Shown: positions 1 to 6,922, numbered from the stretch's first letter. The stretch: 7,717 nt of DNA from Luminiphilus sp. (GCA_029251065.1 JAQXEB010000064.1:1-7717); one strand, 5' to 3'. Translations and numbers: made by a program. Notes: generated by a model not told the origin, from the sequence alone.

Positions 1-413
1 CGCTCTGCCCGGTACTCAACGCCGTCGACATCGACGGTGTGAGGCCCCATCACCCTTGCCCGGCCGTTGAGCACTGTTGCTCCTGATCCGTCGAGCAAGC
101 GCTCGTAAATGCTATTGAGTCGGCTGATTTCACGCGATTTGTTGTCGCGTAGCGTCGGCCAATCAAACGTGGCGTCAGTCACGCGCCACCCAAACCCCGA
201 GGCGTCTTGGAATGCTTTGCCAAATTCACTGCCATAAACGTAGAGCTTCTTAGGGACACAGCCCACGTTGACACAGGTTCCGCCGAGATAGAGGTCTTCG
301 GCCACAAAGACCCTTGCGCCTAAACTCGCAGCGACTCGGAAAGCTCGGACGCCCCCCGAACCTGCGCCGATGACAAATAGATCGCAACTGGTAACCTAAC
401 CACCTTCCGGCAT
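1..413 (-). CDS. gor: Glutathione-disulfide reductase, N-terminal part (cut by window edge; in-frame TAG at codon 6)
   Basis: Reduces glutathione disulfide with NADPH in the cytosol. The minus-strand frame is open from 395 to the window edge (about 131 codons). It shows the FAD-binding GxGxxG segment (FVIGAGSGGVRAF, about residues 7-19 counted from the codon at 395), then the redox-active disulfide motif GGTCVNVGCVPKKL. Further on it has DWPTLRDNKSREISRLNSIY, typical of the Pseudomonas-type enzyme rather than of lipoamide dehydrogenase. The C-terminal NADPH and dimerisation domains lie outside the window. The start is abnormal. ATG 411-413 follows a perfect GGAGG with a 7-base spacer, but reads Met-Pro-Glu-Gly-Gly and then TAG at 396-398. 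The conserved protein resumes at the next codon, GTT. There is no ATG, GTG or TTG in this frame after the TAG until codon 31, which would delete the FAD motif. Either this is a nonsense mutation or sequence error, or translation restarts at a non-standard codon. Family assignment is firm; intactness is not. Confidence 0.88.
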
Positions 414-420
414 GTTGAGT

Positions 421-425
421 CCTCC
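421..425 (-). promoter_or_regulatory. Shine-Dalgarno site of gor
   Basis: GGAGG on the minus strand lies 7 bases upstream of ATG 411-413, a near-ideal ribosome binding site. It argues that the natural start is this ATG and hence that the TAG five codons later lies inside the gene. A second SD-like run, AAGGTGGT (399-406, minus), lies just before the GTT codon at 393-395. It would permit a start there only if GTT could initiate. Confidence 0.6.
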
Positions 426-463
426 ACGTTGATGGTCAGCGTCTTGCGTGTCTCGGCTTATCG

Positions 464-1612
464 ATGAATCCAATGCAGACTCATTTCATGACTATTGTAC
501 CGCGATACCTCGATCAATCTGCTGATTGGTCGCTATCAGTGAAATTCTCTTTTTGTTTCCTAGTGATGCTCTTGTTTTCTGTCGAGGCGAGGGCGATCAA
601 CAATGCGCGCGTGATTCTGCACGACGGTTCGGTGATTTTTGCGAATATTGTCGATTACCGAGTTGACCAACTGACACTCGATACGAGTTTTAGTAGTGAG
701 CTGAAGATCGACGCGACGCTCGTCAGAGACATTGAAGCATCCCCAGATGATCGATCTCTGTCATTACTACTTTTAAAGGACGGTCGCCGTGTTGAGGCAG
801 CCCCACTCATTGTAACCGGCGGAATTTTAGCCTTATCCGATGGCGAAGTGATTAAGCTCACAGACATTGATAAGTTGAACCCAGAGCCTTGGGAAATGGG
901 TCAGGGCTACGCCTGGGAGGGGCTGGCCTCAGCAGCATTCACTGTGGCCCGCGGTAATACCGCTTCTGACCAACTGGATGTGGCCATCAATACCCAATTT
1001 GACAGTACTCGTGACCGTTTCACGTTGCGCGCCAGCATCGAGCAGGACCAAGCGAGCGTGGCCGTGTCAAGCGACACCGAGGTATCCGATACGGTAACGC
1101 GGTCGCGCGAGTCGTCGGCAGATAACTGGCAGTTGGTCACCAAGTACGACTATTACCTTGAGGATTGGTCAAACCATTACCTCGGAGTCAATGCCTCGGT
1201 TGAAGCGGATAAATTTACAGATATTCGCTTACGCAGTTACCTGGGGCCGTATTACGGACGCAAGTTGTTTGATAGTGCCTGGGGAAAGCTCGATAGTGAA
1301 CTCGGTTTTGTCTGGGTCGACACGGACTTCTTTGACGCCGACGATACGGAGTATCTCGCTGCAAACTGGAACATCACCGGGGAAAGTGAAATTTTAGGCG
1401 GTGATTCAAAAATCTATTTGACGCACGTGGGTATTTTAAACGTCAGCGACGATAACAGCCTTATTCTGGACACTACAGTTGGCTTCGGCTTCCCGTTTTT
1501 CTTTGGGTTGGAAGCCGCCGCAGAATTTAGACTGGATTACGACGGTGCCGCTGCGGCGGGTAAAGAGTCGGTCGATCAGTCTTATAATCTTCGCGTAGGC
1601 TACCGATGGTAA
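464..1612 (+). CDS. DUF481 family outer membrane beta-barrel protein
   Basis: Predicted outer membrane protein of the DUF481 (YdiY-like, 'salt-induced outer membrane protein') family; its molecular job is not established. Counting from ATG 464 (382 residues), a signal peptide core FSFCFLVMLLFSV (28-40) ends in EARA (41-44), the likely cleavage site. Residues about 46-140 form two small beta-rich units around HDGSVIFANIVDYRVDQLTL and LLKDGRRVEAAPLI. They resemble the Sm/SH3-like N-terminal region seen in longer DUF481 members. From WEMGQGYAWEG (143-153) onward there are alternating amphipathic strands, ending in the aromatic terminus YRW expected for BAM-dependent insertion. The start is uncertain. 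ATG 464 has no Shine-Dalgarno and gives an odd 26-residue leader before the signal peptide. GTG at 539 gives a conventional signal peptide (MKFSFCFLV...) and leaves room for a divergent promoter toward gor. Probably co-transcribed with the RNase J-like gene 25 bases downstream. Confidence 0.85.
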   Translation: MNPMQTHFMTIVPRYLDQSADWSLSVKFSFCFLVMLLFSVEARAINNARVILHDGSVIFANIVDYRVDQLTLDTSFSSELKIDATLVRDIEASPDDRSLSLLLLKDGRRVEAAPLIVTGGILALSDGEVIKLTDIDKLNPEPWEMGQGYAWEGLASAAFTVARGNTASDQLDVAINTQFDSTRDRFTLRASIEQDQASVAVSSDTEVSDTVTRSRESSADNWQLVTKYDYYLEDWSNHYLGVNASVEADKFTDIRLRSYLGPYYGRKLFDSAWGKLDSELGFVWVDTDFFDADDTEYLAANWNITGESEILGGDSKIYLTHVGILNVSDDNSLILDTTVGFGFPFFFGLEAAAEFRLDYDGAAAAGKESVDQSYNLRVGYRW

Positions 1613-1637
1613 CCCGTTACAACCCCGGGTTGGACCG

Positions 1638-3011
1638 TTGAGCAGTCAGAGTAATGCCGTGTCGTTCTTGCCGTTGGGTGGTTGTGGTGAGATTGGGATG
1701 AACTTGAACCTGTTTTCATCCAATAACCGTTGGCTCATGGTCGATTGTGGTATCACCTTTGAGCAGGCAATGGGCGATCATAGAGGCCGCCCCAGTATCC
1801 AGATGCCTGACCCAAGTTTTATCGCAAACCAACGCGACAAACTTGATGGGTTGATCATCACCCATGCCCATGAAGACCACTTCGGCGCCGTACCTTACCT
1901 TTGGCAAGCCCTGCGTTGCCCGGTGTATGCGACGCCTTTTGCTGCGGCAGTGCTTCGTAAAAAATCGGCGTGGCGAGGTTCGCCGTCGCCCGAGCCACTC
2001 ATAGAGGTACTTCCCGGCGAAACGCATACGATCGGGGAATTTGATGTCACCTGGCTACCCATCACCCACTCAACACCCGAGACGTGTGCACTGCTTTTGG
2101 AGTCAAAAGACTGCCGAGTACTTCACACGGCAGACTGGAAAATCGATACGCGTCCGGTGATAGGAAGTCCGTGGTCTCCAAACGCCTGGTCTTCTATTGC
2201 CGAGCGTGGTGTCGATGCTGTCATTTGTGACTCCACCAATGCCCTAAAACCTGGACGTTCACCGACGGAAGGCGAGGTGGGTGACGCGCTTGTGAAATTG
2301 GTCTCGACGCTCAAGGGTCGTGTAGTGATCGCCTGCTTTGCCAGTAACGTGGCTCGAGTTCAGAGTTGTTTTCGCGCGGCTTTTGTATCGGATCGGCGTG
2401 TGGGTTTGCTCGGAAGATCGCTGGATATCATGGTTCGCTCGGCAAAGAACACGGGTGTATTTGAGCCCAAAGTACCCATTATAGACGCCGAGCACCTGGG
2501 TTATCTGCCCGAAAAAGAGGTGCTGGCGGTAGCGACTGGAACCCAAGGCGAAGTCGGCGCGGCGCTTCATCGACTAATGATGGACACCCATCCACACCTG
2601 TCGCTGGGCGAGGGCGATACGGTCATCTTTTCATCCAAGACTATTCCTGGAAATGAGGAAAACGTGCACCGCTTGATTGAGGGACTCAAAGACCGTGGTG
2701 TGGCTGTCATTCATGCTGACGAGGCTGCTTCCACGCTTCATGCGTCAGGTCACCCGTGCGAGGACGAGTTGGCAGACTTATACCGAGCGTTAAAGCCGAA
2801 GCTCTCTATCCCTGTTCACGGCGAGCAGCGCCACATGCAAGCCAATGCCGCCATCGCTCGAGCCAATGGCGTACCACTGACGCTGACAGGACAGAACGGA
2901 GACCTTTTTTACCTGTCTCCATCGCCCGGTATTCGCAGGCGCTGGGCGACTACGGGGCGCCTCGAAGTGAACGAAAGAGATCGCAAACTCGAGCCCGTAA
3001 CGACGGTGTAG
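1638..3011 (+). CDS. Ribonuclease J-like metallo-beta-lactamase/beta-CASP hydrolase
   Basis: Cytosolic zinc-dependent nuclease of the RNase J branch, which in the family carries out 5'-to-3' exo- and endonucleolytic RNA cleavage. In 457 residues it shows the family opening LPLGGCGEIGMN (11-22), the metal motif HAHEDH (76-81), further ligands His144 (ITHST) and Asp166 (HTADW), and the beta-CASP block with GRSLDIMV (259-266) and TGTQGE (300-305). It then has SSKTIPGNE (332-340), the late HASGH (368-372) and IPVHGE (391-396). All catalytic residues appear intact. It is about 100 residues shorter than Bacillus RNase J1 (about 555), so the C-terminal domain involved in dimerisation is missing. The start is TTG at 1638, with only a weak purine stretch upstream; GTG at 1659 is an alternative and would still keep the first conserved motif. 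It ends 8 bases before the oppositely oriented sugar dehydrogenase. RNase J is absent from E. coli, so its role alongside an RNase E system is open; a DNA or other phosphoester substrate cannot be excluded. Confidence 0.85.
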   Translation: MSSQSNAVSFLPLGGCGEIGMNLNLFSSNNRWLMVDCGITFEQAMGDHRGRPSIQMPDPSFIANQRDKLDGLIITHAHEDHFGAVPYLWQALRCPVYATPFAAAVLRKKSAWRGSPSPEPLIEVLPGETHTIGEFDVTWLPITHSTPETCALLLESKDCRVLHTADWKIDTRPVIGSPWSPNAWSSIAERGVDAVICDSTNALKPGRSPTEGEVGDALVKLVSTLKGRVVIACFASNVARVQSCFRAAFVSDRRVGLLGRSLDIMVRSAKNTGVFEPKVPIIDAEHLGYLPEKEVLAVATGTQGEVGAALHRLMMDTHPHLSLGEGDTVIFSSKTIPGNEENVHRLIEGLKDRGVAVIHADEAASTLHASGHPCEDELADLYRALKPKLSIPVHGEQRHMQANAAIARANGVPLTLTGQNGDLFYLSPSPGIRRRWATTGRLEVNERDRKLEPVTTV

Positions 3012-3019
3012 CCGACGCG

Positions 3020-4111
3020 TTACTCCTCAGCGGCGGGGCTAATGCGAATAACGGTGCCACCTTCTTCATTAATCACGGCTACGGATCCGTCGCGCAGTGC
3101 TCTCACGTCGCGAACGCGCACCTCAATATTAGGGAAGGGTTCGCTCAGTACTGGGGTGGCGCTGGATACGTCAACCGCAACAATACTTTTGGATTTCAAT
3201 CCACCGACCAATAATTTTCCGGTCAAGCTTGGTATGACGTCGCTGGTATAAAGTGCCAACCCAGATGTCGCAATGCTGGGTACCCAGTAAGTGACGGGCT
3301 GTTCCATACCGGGGGCCTCAGTAAACGGCGAAATAATGGCTCCAGAGTAATCGACACCGTAGGTGATTGCGGGCCAGCCGTAGTTTTTTCCTGGTTCCAC
3401 ACGATTGAGCTCGTCGCCGCCCTTGGGGCCATGCTCCGTCATCCAAATGGTTTCGCTTGCCCCATCAACAATAAGCCCTTGCGGGTTCCGATGACCGTAG
3501 CTGTAGACGAAAGGGGCGTCTTTGAACGGATTGTCTGACGGCGCTTCTCCATATTCGGTCATGCGGAGTAACTTACCCAGTTGACTCGTTGTTTTCTGCG
3601 CGTCCTCGCGCAAGGTGTAGCCTTCGCCCACACTTAATAAAAGCGTGCCATCTGACAAGAACGCCATGCGTCCGCCAAAGTGGCCGCCACCACGCTTATT
3701 GGGCGTGACCTCAAAGATCACTGATAGGTCTTTGAGCGAGCCGCCTGCGATGACAGCGCGCGCAACGGTGGTGCGATTGCTTTCTTCAGAGCCTGCCGCA
3801 TAGGCGAGAAAAATAGTTTGGTTGTTTGAAAAGTTTGGGTGGAGCACGACGTCGAAGAGGCCCCCTTGGCGTTCGGCATAAACGCTGGGTACGCCGTCGA
3901 CGGCCGTCATTTCGCCAGTAGCTGAGAGGTGCTTAAGCCCACCCGGACGTTCGGTAATGAGAAAGCCCTGATCGTCGGGCAACTCAGCGATAGACCAAGG
4001 GGTATCGAGGCCTTCTGCGATGGTTTGTGTCTGCAAGCTTGCCAGTGAAAACGGGCTGAGTGTCGCGATTAGCGCAGCTATTGCGGCGCTGCGAAGGCTA
4101 TTAGTAAGCAT
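3020..4111 (-). CDS. PQQ-dependent aldose sugar dehydrogenase (YliI/Asd type), secreted
   Basis: Predicted periplasmic six-bladed beta-propeller enzyme that oxidises aldoses to lactones using pyrroloquinoline quinone, handing electrons to the respiratory chain. I place the start at ATG 4109-4111 (363 residues). It has AGGA 9 bases upstream and gives a clean signal peptide, MLTNSLRSAAIAALIATLSP followed by FSLAS. The frame extends to 4162, but that adds 17 residues unlike a signal peptide. Motifs from this start: DTPWSIAELP (36-45), QGGLFDVVLHPNF (82-94), GGHFGGRM (142-149) with His144 as probable catalytic base and Arg148 near the cofactor, YGHRNPQG (205-212), EHGPKGGDELN (226-236) and KNYGWP (242-247). 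The C-terminal strand RVRDVRALRDGS (332-343) closes the propeller as in E. coli YliI. Length is normal for the family. No PQQ biosynthesis gene is present here, so cofactor supply cannot be judged. The sugar substrate is not predictable. Confidence 0.87.
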   Translation of the reverse strand: MLTNSLRSAAIAALIATLSPFSLASLQTQTIAEGLDTPWSIAELPDDQGFLITERPGGLKHLSATGEMTAVDGVPSVYAERQGGLFDVVLHPNFSNNQTIFLAYAAGSEESNRTTVARAVIAGGSLKDLSVIFEVTPNKRGGGHFGGRMAFLSDGTLLLSVGEGYTLREDAQKTTSQLGKLLRMTEYGEAPSDNPFKDAPFVYSYGHRNPQGLIVDGASETIWMTEHGPKGGDELNRVEPGKNYGWPAITYGVDYSGAIISPFTEAPGMEQPVTYWVPSIATSGLALYTSDVIPSLTGKLLVGGLKSKSIVAVDVSSATPVLSEPFPNIEVRVRDVRALRDGSVAVINEEGGTVIRISPAAEE

Positions 4112-4120
4112 AGCAAGTGT

Positions 4121-4124
4121 TCCT
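4121..4124 (-). promoter_or_regulatory. Shine-Dalgarno site deciding the sugar dehydrogenase start
   Basis: AGGA on the minus strand lies 9 bases before ATG 4109-4111. Together with the signal peptide beginning at that Met, it favours this start over the upstream in-frame ATG at 4160-4162. Confidence 0.45.
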
Positions 4125-4142
4125 AAACTGGATTGTCGAGTG

Positions 4143-4148
4143 ACTATA
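4143..4148 (-). promoter_or_regulatory. Possible -10 element (TATAGT) for the sugar dehydrogenase gene
   Basis: The 81-base gap between two divergent genes (4111 and 4193) must hold promoters for both. On the minus strand TATAGT matches 5 of 6 positions of the sigma70 -10 consensus and lies about 32 bases upstream of the start. No convincing -35 is found 16-18 bases further upstream, so this is a tentative call. Confidence 0.25.
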
Positions 4149-4192
4149 GCGCAACATCCCATTCTCTGTAGAGCTATGAACTGGATGAAGCC

Positions 4193-4648
4193 ATGAGGTT
4201 GATTGCAAACCTTCTTATCGCTGTGCTGCTGGGATACACACTCAGTATTTTAATTAACACCTCGGTAAGCGCGGCGACGCTTGTGGGGTTTGGTATTGAG
4301 GTGTCGCTGAACGACCGCTTTGACATGATAGTGACCGAATGGATGGGCTTGGCCACACTGTATTTACCAATTTATCTGGTGGTGCAAAGTGTCGCTTTTC
4401 TATTGTTGCTGCGTCTGGTTCGATCGGGTCAGTATCAGCGTTTGACATTGCGTGGGCTCTATACCGCAGTGGGGGGGCTCTCGTTGATGGCGGTTTATCT
4501 CGCCTTCGATACTGCTCTGGGGCAAAGCGGCGTACTGGTGGCTTCTGGCCGCACCACCGCAGGATTACTCGCGCATTCAGCGACGGGGGCCGTGTCGGGA
4601 TTAACCTTTTGTTTGCTCAGGGAGCGCTCATCGGGCGCAACCGCTTAG
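4193..4648 (+). CDS. Unrecognised four-helix inner membrane protein
   Basis: I do not recognise this 151-residue protein. It has four hydrophobic segments: about 3-33 (LIANLLIAVLLGYTLSIL and onward), 52-76 (LATLYLPIYLVVQSVAFLLL within it), 88-108 (GLYTAVGGLSLMAVYLAFDT) and 121-142 (TTAGLLAHSATGAVSGLTFC). Short loops include a charged one after helix 2 (RLVRSGQYQRLTLR) and a basic C-terminal tail (RERSS), suggesting both face the cytosol. There are no metal-binding clusters, catalytic motifs or heme-ligand patterns I can name. It starts at ATG 4193 after the purine-rich GGATGAAG and reads divergently from the secreted sugar dehydrogenase. Its TAG stop overlaps the stop codon of the convergent quinone oxidoreductase. 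Codon use and the sustained helix pattern support a real gene. A role linked to the sugar dehydrogenase is only a guess from position. Confidence 0.72.
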   Translation: MRLIANLLIAVLLGYTLSILINTSVSAATLVGFGIEVSLNDRFDMIVTEWMGLATLYLPIYLVVQSVAFLLLLRLVRSGQYQRLTLRGLYTAVGGLSLMAVYLAFDTALGQSGVLVASGRTTAGLLAHSATGAVSGLTFCLLRERSSGATA

Positions 4649-5619
4649 TCGCATTGAAGGAGAAGTTTGCCGGCATGAGTGCCCGATGCCATGTACTCCT
4701 GTGCCGCCAAAGCCTCGTTTAATGCGAACGTTTTGTCCATAAGCGGGGTCATGCGCCCCGTCTCCACCAAAGGCATCATGTGCTCATTGACTTCGTTAAA
4801 ACAACGCGCCTTCTCTTGTGGGGTTAAGCGTCTGAGCGTGCTGCCGCTCAGAGTTGCACGTTTCATGAGCAGTTGGGTGAGGTCAATGGTCGCCTGACCT
4901 CCGCGCATGAGACCAATGCAGGCGATTCTTCCATCGACGGCGAGGCACTCGAGGTTAAATTGTTCGAAGTCGCCGCCCACCATGTCTAGAACAACATCGA
5001 CCGCGCCCATGACGCCGTGTGCCTCACATTGCTCTGCAAGCGTGGTCTCTTTGTAGTTCAAGCTGATATCGGCGCCGATGGTGTTAAGTAACTGGCATTT
5101 TTCGGGTGACCCCGCCGTCGCAATCACGCGACAGTCCATCGACTTGGCGAGCTGAACGGCAATATTTCCGATCCCGCTGACACCGCCGTGAACCAGCAGA
5201 GTTTCCCCAGCCTTGAGGCCCGCACGGACAATCACGTTGTACCAGACGGTTAGAAACGCCTCGGGCAGACAAGCCGCCATCTTCATATCAATACCCCTCG
5301 GTATACGCAGTGTGCAGGCCGCTTTTGCAATCGCCTGCGTGGCGTAGCCCCCGCCGTGCACCAAGGCACAGACAGATTCTCCTTGAGTAAAACCACTGTC
5401 GGCGCCTGCTTGCCGAATAACGCCGGAAACCTCGAGTCCCATGACCGGGCTCGCGTCTGGTGGCGGCGGATAAAAACCCATGCGCTGGAGGACGTCAGCA
5501 CGGTTAATACCTGCATACGCAACATCAATAACGACCTCGTCGGCCGCGCAGCTTAAGTCATCGTCTTCTTGAAGGGTCAGTGTTTGGGGGTCTTCGATGT
5601 GAACATAGTGATATGACAT
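4645..5619 (-). CDS. NAD(P)H quinone oxidoreductase, PIG3/zinc-free MDR family
   Basis: Cytosolic medium-chain dehydrogenase/reductase of the quinone-oxidoreductase branch, expected to reduce quinones or reactive enones with NADPH. In 324 residues it carries the PIG3-family signature AGINRADVLQRMGFYPPPP (36-54), then GLEVSG (61-66). LPEAFLTVWYN (118-128) and the nucleotide-binding turn VHGGVSGIGNIAVQLAK (143-159) follow. The end THAGKLLLQ (314-322) matches the family's usual C-terminus. The Cys/His ligands of the catalytic and structural zinc sites of true alcohol dehydrogenases are absent. Length is normal, and the ATG at 5617-5619 fits the family's N-terminus. The nearest purine run (AAGGA, 5635-5639 minus) is 15 bases away, an unusually long spacing. 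It is divergent from the iron alcohol dehydrogenase, and its TAA stop (4645-4647) overlaps the TAG of the membrane protein gene. The physiological substrate is unknown; detoxification of quinones or aldehyde-derived enones is a family-based inference. Confidence 0.88.
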   Translation of the reverse strand: MSYHYVHIEDPQTLTLQEDDDLSCAADEVVIDVAYAGINRADVLQRMGFYPPPPDASPVMGLEVSGVIRQAGADSGFTQGESVCALVHGGGYATQAIAKAACTLRIPRGIDMKMAACLPEAFLTVWYNVIVRAGLKAGETLLVHGGVSGIGNIAVQLAKSMDCRVIATAGSPEKCQLLNTIGADISLNYKETTLAEQCEAHGVMGAVDVVLDMVGGDFEQFNLECLAVDGRIACIGLMRGGQATIDLTQLLMKRATLSGSTLRRLTPQEKARCFNEVNEHMMPLVETGRMTPLMDKTFALNEALAAQEYMASGTHAGKLLLQCD

Positions 5620-5637
5620 GGTAGCGCTGAATCGTCC

Positions 5638-5666
5638 TTAGAGTTACTGTTAAAAAAACATAACAT
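5638..5666 (+). promoter_or_regulatory. Possible promoter for the iron alcohol dehydrogenase
   Basis: In the 97-base divergent gap, TTAGAG (5638-5643) and TAACAT (5661-5666) are separated by 17 bases that include an A7 tract. Both hexamers are weak matches to sigma70 (about 3/6 and 4/6), but the spacing is right and the region is the AT-rich part of the gap. The call rests on position and spacing only. Confidence 0.25.
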
Positions 5667-5707
5667 CAAAGGCATCGCGGGCGTAACTGCGGATGACCAC
5701 AATGTCA

Positions 5708-5711
5708 GAGG
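5708..5711 (+). promoter_or_regulatory. Shine-Dalgarno site deciding the alcohol dehydrogenase start
   Basis: GAGG, within AGAGG, lies 5 bases before ATG 5717. Two other in-frame ATGs upstream (5693 and 5702) have no comparable site, so 5717 is the best start. Confidence 0.55.
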
Positions 5712-5716
5712 TAAAT

Positions 5717-6922
5717 ATGGCTAAACCAATGTTTCTTCGAAAGCTGAAAAATCGCTTTTTCTTTGCTATGGCAAAAGTCATTGCGGGTAAAGCCAAAGGG
5801 CAATACATGGCATTCGTGGGTAAGGCGAGTTGCGCGCGATTGTGCGACCGAATTGTGGAGTTAGGACATACGTCGGTCCTTGTGGTCACCGATAAAGCGC
5901 TTCGCGACTTGGGGCTTGCTGATGAGGCTGTCGCCGGACTGAATCGCGACGGTGTGACGCTGACGTGGTACGACCAAGTCGATCCCGACCCTACTTATGC
6001 GCATGTCGAAGCCGGTGCGCGAATACTGCGCGAGTCAGGCGCAACGGCCATTGTTGCAGTCGGAGGTGGCTCATCGATTGACTGCGCCAAGGTCATTGCG
6101 TTGAGAAAGTACAGCGATGGCGATATGACGAAGTGGCCAGGCATGGGGAATTCACCTGACGAAGCCGCGCCATTGTTTGTGATACCCACCACCTCGGGCA
6201 CGGGTAGCGAAGCCACTATGGGCGCTGTAATTACCAATCAAACGACGCACAAGAAAGAAATTATTGGCGGTGAGGCGATCCATCCAAAAGCGGTCGCTCT
6301 CGATGCATGTTTAATGGTGGGCCTACCAAAGCCGATCACTGCGGCAACCGGCATTGATGCACTCACCCACGGTATTGAGGCTTATATCTCGACGTGGGAG
6401 CGTGGTAACCGAACAGAAATGGGTCGTATTTCGGTGCAGGGCGTTTTCCGATGGTTGCGCTTAGCCTGCGATGAGCCGGGCAATATGGACGCACGCGAGG
6501 GCATGGCGCTGGCGGCCTATAATGCAGGAGTTGCTATTAATCAGGTCAACGTGGGTAATGTGCATGCGATTGCTCACCAACTGGGTGCCAATTTTGGTGT
6601 TCCGCACGGTCACGCTAACGCCCTCGTACTGCCCCACGTTCTCACCCTGTATGGGGAGACCGCCGTGGAGCGGTTGGCGGAGCTCGCCGTGGCCACCGGC
6701 GTTTCTGATTCGGGCCATCCCGAAACACGTGCCAGAGCATTTATTACCGAGGTTGAGCAGCTGATTGCCGATGTTGGGATCGCGCCGACCGACGCGCGTA
6801 TTAAGCGCGATGCCTTCGATGCGATTGCCGAGGCGGCAATGGACGAGGGTGATGGTTATTTTTGTCCACGGCAGCTTGAGAAATCAGAAATTCTCAATGT
6901 TCTTGAGGCGATCTCAGAGTAA
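5717..6922 (+). CDS. Iron-containing alcohol dehydrogenase (group III ADH)
   Basis: Cytosolic NAD(P)-dependent dehydrogenase of the Fe-ADH family, interconverting alcohols and aldehydes or ketones. From ATG 5717 it is 401 residues; in-frame ATGs at 5693 and 5702 lack a ribosome site. Numbering from 5717: the nucleotide-binding GGGSSIDCAK is at 116-125 and PTTSGTGSEAT at 157-167. The iron ligands are Asp214 and His218 in IDALTHGIE, His283 in NVHAIAHQLG, and His297 in PHGHANA. All four are in place, so the enzyme should be active. The N-terminus carries an extra basic, aromatic, possibly amphipathic stretch (MAKPMFLRKLKNRFFFAMAK) ahead of the usual YMAFVGKAS segment. It diverges from the quinone oxidoreductase across a 97-base gap, and its last 29 bases overlap the end of the convergent hydrolase gene. 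Specific substrate and cofactor preference cannot be read from the sequence. Confidence 0.9.
   Translation: MAKPMFLRKLKNRFFFAMAKVIAGKAKGQYMAFVGKASCARLCDRIVELGHTSVLVVTDKALRDLGLADEAVAGLNRDGVTLTWYDQVDPDPTYAHVEAGARILRESGATAIVAVGGGSSIDCAKVIALRKYSDGDMTKWPGMGNSPDEAAPLFVIPTTSGTGSEATMGAVITNQTTHKKEIIGGEAIHPKAVALDACLMVGLPKPITAATGIDALTHGIEAYISTWERGNRTEMGRISVQGVFRWLRLACDEPGNMDAREGMALAAYNAGVAINQVNVGNVHAIAHQLGANFGVPHGHANALVLPHVLTLYGETAVERLAELAVATGVSDSGHPETRARAFITEVEQLIADVGIAPTDARIKRDAFDAIAEAAMDEGDGYFCPRQLEKSEILNVLEAISE

Noticed and set aside
2756..3251. Plus-strand open frames across the end of the RNase J-like gene and the start of the convergent dehydrogenase
   Set aside because: They are out of frame with well-conserved genes on both strands, show no family motifs, and have no ribosome sites.
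5644..5665. Short inverted repeat GTTA...TAAC around the A7 tract as an operator or terminator
   Set aside because: The arms are only four bases with an eight-base A-rich loop, too weak to distinguish from chance.
3020..6922. A joint pathway of sugar dehydrogenase, quinone oxidoreductase and alcohol dehydrogenase
   Set aside because: The genes alternate in strand with separate promoters and belong to unrelated common families. Nothing in the sequence ties them into one system.
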